A stretch of 5,046 nt of DNA from Lentimicrobiaceae bacterium. Its GTDB lineage: Bacteria; Bacteroidota; Bacteroidia; Bacteroidales; JALOCA01. Shown one piece after another: positions 1 to 5,046 of the stretch. The stretch spans positions 1 through 5,046 of the forward strand of contig JALOCA010000073.1 of NCBI GenBank assembly GCA_023227965.1, read 5' to 3'. Made by a program: the position numbers and the translations under genes. The notes under the pieces are model-generated. The model did not search any database. It saw only the letters and a program-made list of their open reading frames with translations, and was not told the DNA's origin. How positions within the stretch are numbered: the stretch's first letter is position 1; every line of letters starts with the position of its first letter.

Positions 1-562
1 TCAGAAAAACCTGATAAAGTCCCAAAGAAGAAATATACAGACGGGCTGATTTTATCTTCTTCGTACAGTTAAACTCTTTCCTGAAATAAACCGGACGGTG
101 ATCATCGGGAGTTTTCCCTTCTGCAACAATCCATTCGGCTTTCCATAATGCGTGGTCGAACATTGCTGTTTCCCACCAGGCGGGCTCGCTCCATGAACTC
201 GGTTTTTGTTTGTTATCCCAGATGCGTACCTGCCAATAATAGCGCATTTTCGATTCAAGCTGACGTCCTTTGTATTCGACATTCACCGATTGATCTGACA
301 TCACTTTCCCTGAGTTCCACACCAGTTTATTTTTCTGGTTAAACAAGGCCGGTGATTCAGCGACCCGAACCTCATAGGCCGTTTGTCTGAAATTTGATTC
401 GGAAGCATGAGTCTGCCAGGTAAGCCTTGGACTTGCGACATCAATCCCTAATGGATTCGAAAGATATTCGCACAATAAACCGGAAACTACAGTATTTGAA
501 CCAAATAATAAAACCGGCAAGTGCAAAATCGCAAGTAAAATAATAAATCTGGTCTTCATCAT
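1..562 (-). CDS. alpha-L-rhamnosidase, GH78 family (N-terminal part; 3' end beyond the window)
   Basis: This is an open frame of 187 codons running off the left edge, the start of a second secreted rhamnosidase. Two adjacent ATGs (562 and 559) are possible starts; an in-frame TAA lies shortly upstream, so no earlier start exists. Residues 1-22 form a signal peptide (basic KTR, then IILLAILHLPVLLFGS). The segment CEYLSNPLGIDVASPRLTW (31-49) is the hallmark opening of GH78 enzymes. A fibronectin-III-like beta domain follows, with AYEVRVAES (62-70), RYYWQVRIWDN (107-117) and WSEPAWWET (124-132). Next comes the start of the rhamnosidase N-terminal beta domain, PVYFRKEF (157-164) and SARLYISSLGLYQVFL (172-187). 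The catalytic barrel is outside the window, so activity cannot be checked. Family members are commonly about 850-1000 residues. It follows the GH2 gene in the same direction, so co-transcription is likely. The family call rests on motif recognition and is strong. Confidence 0.92.
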   Translation of the reverse strand, partial: MMKTRFIILLAILHLPVLLFGSNTVVSGLLCEYLSNPLGIDVASPRLTWQTHASESNFRQTAYEVRVAESPALFNQKNKLVWNSGKVMSDQSVNVEYKGRQLESKMRYYWQVRIWDNKQKPSSWSEPAWWETAMFDHALWKAEWIVAEGKTPDDHRPVYFRKEFNCTKKIKSARLYISSLGLYQVFL

Positions 563-563
563 A

Positions 564-584
564 TTAAGTTTAAATTATACTTAA
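564..584. promoter_or_regulatory. 21-bp near-perfect palindrome just upstream of the second GH78 start
   Basis: Arms of ten bases flank a central base, with nine of ten positions pairing. The outer arms are TTAAGT and ACTTAA, there is one A-A/T-T mismatch, and the inner arms are TAA and TTA. It ends one base before the upstream ATG (562) and overlaps the stop of the 26-codon fragment. Its position would suit an operator or a hairpin that limits access to the translation start. Because the DNA here is extremely AT-rich, a chance palindrome is a serious alternative. Confidence 0.25.
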
Positions 585-661
585 ATACCAGCTTTATATG
601 GATTGTCATTTGCTTCAAATTCATATTTACCGGAATTCACTTGAAATATTTTATGTTTCAT
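581..661 (-). pseudogene. 26-codon open frame resembling the C-terminal tail of a GH78 rhamnosidase (probable gene remnant)
   Basis: An ATG-to-TAA frame of 26 codons fills most of the gap between the GH2 gene and the second GH78 gene. Its residues 5-15, IFQVNSGKYEF, align without gaps with VFNVESGEYWF, near the end of the upstream GH78 protein in this same window: 6 of 11 identical, with conservative changes elsewhere. The x-S-G-x-Y-x-F pattern close to the C-terminus is typical of GH78 C-terminal domains. It is out of frame with the end of the GH2 gene, so it is not a simple readthrough extension. The favoured reading is the 3' scar of a lost GH78 gene. Alternatives are a real short peptide or chance, as the match is short. 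Nothing suggests it is translated. Confidence 0.4.
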
Positions 662-668
662 ATTATGT

Positions 669-3600
669 TTACAATTTCTTATACCCGATTTCTATGAGTT
701 GCTGGTCGAAGTTTTCAGGTAATTTTGTCATCGGTTTATTCATATCTTGCGATGCGTAATTGAGCATATTGCAGAATAAACGATCAGCTGCAGGGTCTTT
801 ACCGAGGTTTTCTCCAATAAATAATGTGTTCACAATGAATCGTCCCTGACCAAAATTCCAAATCCCTATATGGATTCCTGAGCAATAGGTATGACTTATG
901 CGTGTTGCTCCACAGACTGTCTCCAAAGGATAAGTAAGTGGAGTATCCGCTTCGTCGAAAGTATGTGGCCCTTCTTTCCCGTCTATACTATATGCTTGAG
1001 ATAAAGTATATCCCGAAATAATATTGCGAAAATATTTGTAATCCATCATGCCCCCTGAAGGCATTCCATCAAAAACCGGATGGTTCTTTGCCCATCGATC
1101 AGCGCGAAAATAAGCGGCTACATGGTCCATCCTTGCCATTAGTCCTTTATTGACAAGAGGCAACCAACGTGTAGTATTTTCACCATTTTTGAATGTCGAA
1201 GGAGAAAGAAAGATCGCAACGCTGCCACAAGCCATTTGGCGCACGATACTTAGCATTGTTGTACTATCCTGTGCCTTTCCGGCAATCAGAATTAACTGTC
1301 TTTTCGATTGAGTGGCATGATTAAACGGAAGTATTTTGACATTGTGTTCCTGCAACCATTTGTTGACTACAGTATCTGTACCGCAAAGTACAATCTCTTG
1401 TGGCGTTTTGGGGAGAGCCGTAGGATCAGTAACATAAAACTCTGTCTTACCTCCCATGGCAGTACCTCCTTTGTCCAGGGTTGCCAGAAACTGATATGTA
1501 CCTTCCGCTCCGTTTATCGTAATATCCTCCGTCAAAACTGTCTGGGCAAACGGAGGCTCCTCTCCATTTATTATTTGAGGTATATTGACAAGCACTCTCT
1601 TATCAAATACAGGTTTTAGATCAGGACCCACTACCTGAATTGTTGCCGGATACTTTCCCGGCGGCAAAATGTCCAGATTGGAAAATGAAACCCTTAATTG
1701 AATCCGATTACCGCTGTATATGCTTTGCGGCTCGGTGCTTAAGCACCAGCGAAGTGAAGAATTGGCCAATAAAACAGAACCAATCAGTTCGGGCTTGAGT
1801 CTGCGAAAATTTGTAGCTACACTTTCTCCCCAGCTATAATCCGCAACACTATTGGTTGGCGTATAAGCAACTAAATAAGGATTGGACCGATTTGCTGCAT
1901 CAGCAGTTTCACGAAGGGAACATGCTGTTTTATATGCATCTTTAATATAATCTTCCGGCCGGGTCCAACAACTTCTTAGGTCAAATTTTCTCCAATCGGC
2001 AAGAAATTTACCATATTGGCGTTTAAAGTAACGGGCATCATCAGATTGTTCTTTGCCCCATTGCTGATAATCTCCGAGTTCTGATGGTAAATCGACAGGC
2101 GCACAAAGACCGGTTTCGCTAATAAAAATCTTTTGACTGGAAGCATTTGATTTGCCCGAGAGTTCATCAAGTGTTTTTATACTATATGGTATGAATTTAT
2201 AGGGATGGCAATCTATTAATTTATCTTCTCTGACATCCCATGTTATAGAACCCGGATTACTCATGCTTCCGATTTCTTTTGACTGATCAAATCGTCCACT
2301 GTTTAAACTAAACATTCGGGTTGGATCAAGAATCCGTAATGAAGGCAGTAGATTAACTGCTTTGCGAAATAGTATCCCATCATGCGTTTCATTAAGTACG
2401 CCCCACATTACTATACATGGATGCATTCTATCACGTTTGACAACATCCCCTATTGAATTTTCAAATCGTTTACCCAATTGAATATCAAAATAGTCAGGGT
2501 TCTCAAGTTTATATACACCACCATGTTCTCCCATTTGCCAGGATCCGTAATGCTCCTGATAAACCATAATACCTAATTCATCATAAATGTCAAGTACACG
2601 GGGATTAGGGCATCCAAAGAAAATCCTTACAAAGTTAAAGCCAAGAGACTTCATATTAATTACATCCCTTCTCAACATATCTTCATTTAATGGAACGGTA
2701 TATCCCACCGGATAATGTGTAGCAAAATTGGAGCCCTTTAAAAAAATTCTCTTACCATTAAGTCTAAAATAACCATCCTCAAATCGGAAATCACGAAATC
2801 CGAAACGGACAGAGCGGTCGTCAATGAACGTATTTGTCTCTACTGAAGCTGTTATGCGATAAAGCATTGCCTCATCCGGACACCATAACTTATGGTCCGG
2901 CACTGGAATCTCTAATTCAACAATATTGCTGCCAGGTTCAATTTTATGTGTATAATTTTCCAATGCTACAGTCAATCCCGTGCGTGCTTCCGAAATTTTA
3001 AAAGATAAAGATGATGATGTCTCTTTGGACTGAGTATTCAAAATAGTTGTTTGTATCTTTATTTTACCAGTTTTCCAGTCTGGAACAACATACAAATCAG
3101 CTATACGAACAGCCGGAACCATCAACAATTTCACATCCCCAATTATACCTCCTGAATTGTAAAATGAGTTGCTTCCATATGGATAATTTTTCATGCCGGA
3201 AGGAGTTTCTTTAAGCGCAATGCCTTCAATCGGCGTGTAGGTGGGATTGAGTACACGAACAACCAGCAGGTTCTTTCCACCCTGAATTAATTGATCGGTT
3301 ACATCGAATTCAAAGGGGATTTCGCTTCCTTCATGACTTCCAATGGATTTGCCATTTACCCATACATCAGCTAAATAATCTACAGCATTAAATTTTAGAA
3401 GATAACGCCCACTCTGATGAAGATTTTTTGGTGTGTCAAATTCACGCCAATACCAGGCTACTCCATGATAATCATGAAAGATATCCTGAATGACCCAAGG
3501 TACGGGGGTTTGTTTGGAGTCGGAAACCGGAGGCGTTATAAACCAGTCGTTTTGACGACCCACATTGACGCTGTCAATGGCAATTCTCCAGTTATTCCCG

Positions 3601-3710
3601 TTAAGTGAGATTGTTTGAGTACAAATTCCTCCCGGGTTTTTCAGCTTAATCTCTTTTGAAAAAGACAAGTTGCATAATATGCTTAAAAGTAATGCCAGTA
3701 AATTCTTCAT
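669..3710 (-). CDS. secreted GH2-family glycoside hydrolase (beta-galactosidase/beta-glucuronidase type) with extra C-terminal alpha/beta domain
   Basis: This is a retaining exo-beta-glycosidase of family GH2, probably periplasmic. The start chosen is the ATG at 3710, which gives a clean signal peptide (MKNLLALLLSILCNLSFS, cleavage near residue 18) and a 1013-residue protein. In-frame ATGs at 3734 and 3746 add 8 or 12 residues and remain possible; no Shine-Dalgarno sequence decides. Domains: jelly-roll sugar-binding domain about 30-200 (AWYWREF, DVWVNGKSIGSHEG), Ig-like domain about 200-315, TIM barrel about 316-640, second Ig-like domain about 656-763, and an alpha/beta domain about 770-988. 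The acid/base is Glu441 (HPCIVMWGVLNE) and the nucleophile Glu532 (FISETG). Their spacing of 91 is like that in beta-glucuronidases, but I see no clear NxKG carboxylate-binding motif, so glucuronidase activity is not supported. The Cys in the signal peptide is not in a proper lipobox. The N-terminal half is clearly AT-richer than the GH78 genes. Exact substrate is unknown. Confidence 0.93.
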   Translation of the reverse strand: MKNLLALLLSILCNLSFSKEIKLKNPGGICTQTISLNGNNWRIAIDSVNVGRQNDWFITPPVSDSKQTPVPWVIQDIFHDYHGVAWYWREFDTPKNLHQSGRYLLKFNAVDYLADVWVNGKSIGSHEGSEIPFEFDVTDQLIQGGKNLLVVRVLNPTYTPIEGIALKETPSGMKNYPYGSNSFYNSGGIIGDVKLLMVPAVRIADLYVVPDWKTGKIKIQTTILNTQSKETSSSLSFKISEARTGLTVALENYTHKIEPGSNIVELEIPVPDHKLWCPDEAMLYRITASVETNTFIDDRSVRFGFRDFRFEDGYFRLNGKRIFLKGSNFATHYPVGYTVPLNEDMLRRDVINMKSLGFNFVRIFFGCPNPRVLDIYDELGIMVYQEHYGSWQMGEHGGVYKLENPDYFDIQLGKRFENSIGDVVKRDRMHPCIVMWGVLNETHDGILFRKAVNLLPSLRILDPTRMFSLNSGRFDQSKEIGSMSNPGSITWDVREDKLIDCHPYKFIPYSIKTLDELSGKSNASSQKIFISETGLCAPVDLPSELGDYQQWGKEQSDDARYFKRQYGKFLADWRKFDLRSCWTRPEDYIKDAYKTACSLRETADAANRSNPYLVAYTPTNSVADYSWGESVATNFRRLKPELIGSVLLANSSLRWCLSTEPQSIYSGNRIQLRVSFSNLDILPPGKYPATIQVVGPDLKPVFDKRVLVNIPQIINGEEPPFAQTVLTEDITINGAEGTYQFLATLDKGGTAMGGKTEFYVTDPTALPKTPQEIVLCGTDTVVNKWLQEHNVKILPFNHATQSKRQLILIAGKAQDSTTMLSIVRQMACGSVAIFLSPSTFKNGENTTRWLPLVNKGLMARMDHVAAYFRADRWAKNHPVFDGMPSGGMMDYKYFRNIISGYTLSQAYSIDGKEGPHTFDEADTPLTYPLETVCGATRISHTYCSGIHIGIWNFGQGRFIVNTLFIGENLGKDPAADRLFCNMLNYASQDMNKPMTKLPENFDQQLIEIGYKKL

Positions 3711-3772
3711 AATTTTTGTTAAGCTATAATTCATTTTTAACTGCATTTACATAAAAAAATTATTTTCTTAAA

Positions 3773-3811
3773 CTCCAGTATTGCATCTCTTCATATTACA
3801 GATAACTGGAG
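3773..3811 (-). other. stem-loop across the stop codon of the upstream GH78 gene
   Basis: CTCCAGT (3773-3779) and ACTGGAG (3805-3811) form a perfect 7-bp inverted repeat around 25 bases, and the TAA stop lies in the loop. Inside it, ATCT and AGAT can form another 4-bp helix. On the transcribed strand the stem is followed, 13 bases later, by a run of seven T. The distance from stem to T-run does not fit a standard intrinsic terminator. If it is functional, a role in partial termination or in processing or protecting the 3' end between two operon genes is more plausible. It could also be chance, because the upstream arm is coding sequence. Confidence 0.3.
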
Positions 3812-5046
3812 AACCAATATTCTCCGGATTCGACATTGAATACTGCACAACCGTTTTCTACGTGAAGGAATGTCGCACAAGAAGCGTTTTTGAGTTGCAG
3901 TTCGCCTTCTTTTACATTGGAGACATCTTTTGTAGGCATATAGATCGTAGCGGTCGTATTGGGCGGAACCACGACATGCATTGAAAATGTCGCTCCTTCA
4001 ACCTTCCAGTCACAGGCGATTTTTCCCCTCACCGAGTTGTAATCGGATTTGGCCCATGTCACTTTGCCGCCCATTCTCGGAGCGATCGAAAAATGTTTGT
4101 AGCCGGGAACCAGTGGATCGGGACGAATCCCTCCGACCGATCCAAAAATCCATTCGGAAACCGCGGCAAACCCGACATGGTTTAATCCGTTCATGGGACT
4201 CGGATTGATACCCATCCCCGGAATATACCCATCAAAACGTTCCCAGAGTACCGTCGCCCCTTGATCGACCATGAAGCCAAACGAGGGAAATTCCGGCTTC
4301 ATTGCAAGTCGATAGGCCAACTCATGGTGACCGTTTCCCGACAATACGTTCAGCAGTGGAAGTGTTGAGATAGTTCCTGTAGTCACATGTCCGCCTTTCA
4401 ATTCAATAGCGTTTAGAAGCTTTTCCATAAGAAGTGGTTTTTCGTCGGGTTTCGCAGCATTCCATCCCAGCGACAAGGCATACGCGGTCTGAGCACCGGT
4501 TTCTGGTTCTTTATCACGAAGACCAGCAATTATGGGATCACTAAACAACTTGCTCACGAACGCTTCAGCAGTCTCACTGTCCTGCCTTTTGCCAAGCACA
4601 TCTGCTATATCACGAAATAATTTTGTGATATAGATAAGATCTATCCTCTGAATCAATTCCTTCGATATATGACCCTCTCCCAAATCACCCCATTTTTTTG
4701 CACCGGGACGTATTGTCATGAATGCCGATAGCCAATCCCCATTATGTTCAGGCCAAAGGACGGTACCCTTCTCATAGTTTGACATTAGCAGATAAATATA
4801 TTTCCGAACCGCCGGAAATGTCTCATTAAGTAGCCTTTTATCTCCGTAGTTCAACCAGGAGGTCCACGCCATGGTCAGCACCGCATCCGACCAAATGCAT
4901 GATCGCTGACCGTCCATTTCAGGCGATTGTGATGGGAAATGGCCATCTTCCCATTGATCGTCCATCATGTCAAGGCAACGTTTCCTAAAGTAGGTGGATG
5001 TATCAAAGTTGTACGTCATGCTTTGTGCCAACGTCGATCCACAATC
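3796..5046 (-). CDS. alpha-L-rhamnosidase, GH78 family (3' part; 5' end beyond the window)
   Basis: This frame is open to the window edge and encodes the last 416 residues of a glycosidase that removes terminal alpha-L-rhamnose by the inverting mechanism of family GH78. In fragment numbering, residues 1-300 are the later part of the (alpha/alpha)6 catalytic barrel. Family-like segments are YNFDTSTYFRK (12-22), IWSDAVLTMAW (51-61), HNGDWLSA (101-108), QTAYALSLGW (186-195), GGHVTTGT (218-225), GATVLWERFDG (263-273) and MNGLNHVGFAAVSEWIF (285-301). Glu269 in the LWER motif is the expected general base. The general acid motif, together with the N-terminal domains and any signal peptide, lies beyond the right edge. 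From about residue 305 a C-terminal beta domain follows, ending ...NVESGEYWFSSYL and TAA. The TTG at 5031 is internal, not a start. The gene lies just upstream of the GH2 gene on the same strand. The GH78 assignment is firm; linkage specificity is unknown. Confidence 0.95.
   Translation of the reverse strand, partial: DCGSTLAQSMTYNFDTSTYFRKRCLDMMDDQWEDGHFPSQSPEMDGQRSCIWSDAVLTMAWTSWLNYGDKRLLNETFPAVRKYIYLLMSNYEKGTVLWPEHNGDWLSAFMTIRPGAKKWGDLGEGHISKELIQRIDLIYITKLFRDIADVLGKRQDSETAEAFVSKLFSDPIIAGLRDKEPETGAQTAYALSLGWNAAKPDEKPLLMEKLLNAIELKGGHVTTGTISTLPLLNVLSGNGHHELAYRLAMKPEFPSFGFMVDQGATVLWERFDGYIPGMGINPSPMNGLNHVGFAAVSEWIFGSVGGIRPDPLVPGYKHFSIAPRMGGKVTWAKSDYNSVRGKIACDWKVEGATFSMHVVVPPNTTATIYMPTKDVSNVKEGELQLKNASCATFLHVENGCAVFNVESGEYWFSSYL

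Noticed and set aside
52..282. 76-codon minus-strand open frame
   Set aside because: It lies wholly inside the second GH78 gene in another frame; the GH78 frame carries clear family motifs and runs to the window edge.
640..660. Hairpin terminator after the GH2 gene
   Set aside because: Only a weak A/T-rich pairing (GAAA with TTTC, interrupted by a mismatch) is present and no T-run follows, so a terminator is not supported.
563..668. Bacteroidota-type promoter (TTTG at -33 and TAnnTTTG at -7) before the second GH78 gene
   Set aside because: TTTG and TATAAT-like pieces exist, but not at suitable spacing, and no full TAnnTTTG is present.
1308..1619. 103-codon plus-strand open frame
   Set aside because: Antisense shadow of the GH2 gene with no recognisable domain and no start context.
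3690..3710. Possible lipoprotein lipobox around the Cys of the GH2 signal peptide
   Set aside because: The residues before the Cys are S-I-L; a lipobox needs a small residue (Gly, Ala or Ser) at -1, so ordinary signal peptidase cleavage after SFS is more likely. The Cys codon itself lies a little downstream of these bases.
3781..4208. Two plus-strand open frames opposite the first GH78 gene
   Set aside because: They overlap each other slightly and lie antisense to strongly conserved GH78 sequence; nothing protein-like is recognised.
1..5046. CRISPR array, tRNA or rRNA genes, insertion sequences, attachment sites
   Set aside because: No spaced direct repeats, tRNA-like cloverleaf, transposase motifs or terminal inverted repeats were seen; nearly all the sequence is accounted for by the three glycosidase genes.

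Overview
The window is a tightly packed, single-direction block of carbohydrate-degrading genes. All real genes lie on the minus strand, so transcription runs from high to low coordinates. Three protein genes account for almost all of it: the C-terminal 416 residues of a GH78 alpha-L-rhamnosidase (cut by the right edge), a complete secreted GH2-family glycosidase of about 1013 residues, and the N-terminal 187 residues of a second, different GH78 alpha-L-rhamnosidase (cut by the left edge). Gaps between genes are 49 to 85 bases at the GH78/GH2 boundary (depending on the GH2 start chosen) and 106 bases at the GH2/GH78 boundary, which fits a single operon.

The organism is most likely a member of the Bacteroidota. 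The reasons are the gene content (clustered secreted GH78 and GH2 enzymes, as in polysaccharide utilization loci), the lack of Shine-Dalgarno-like sequences with A/T-rich stretches before the starts instead, and AT-rich intergenic DNA beside coding DNA of moderate GC. This is inference: no SusC/SusD pair, regulator or taxonomic marker is in the window, and similar clusters occur in Verrucomicrobiota and Planctomycetota.

Layout by position: 3796-5046, GH78 catalytic barrel and C-terminal beta domain; 3747-3795, short spacer holding part of a hairpin that spans the preceding stop codon; 669-3710 (possibly to 3746), GH2 enzyme with an extra C-terminal alpha/beta domain; 563-668, AT-rich gap holding a 26-codon open frame resembling the last residues of a GH78 protein, followed by a near-perfect 21-bp palindrome; 1-562, signal peptide and N-terminal beta domains of the second GH78.

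Functionally, two rhamnosidases around a GH2 exo-glycosidase suggest stepwise removal of terminal alpha-L-rhamnose and then a beta-linked sugar (galactose, glucose, glucuronic acid or galacturonic acid are all possible) from a rhamnose-containing plant or algal glycan or glycoside. The substrate cannot be determined from this window. The most unusual observation is the apparent GH78 tail fragment between the GH2 gene and the second GH78 gene, which hints that the cluster once held another rhamnosidase gene, now mostly lost or replaced.
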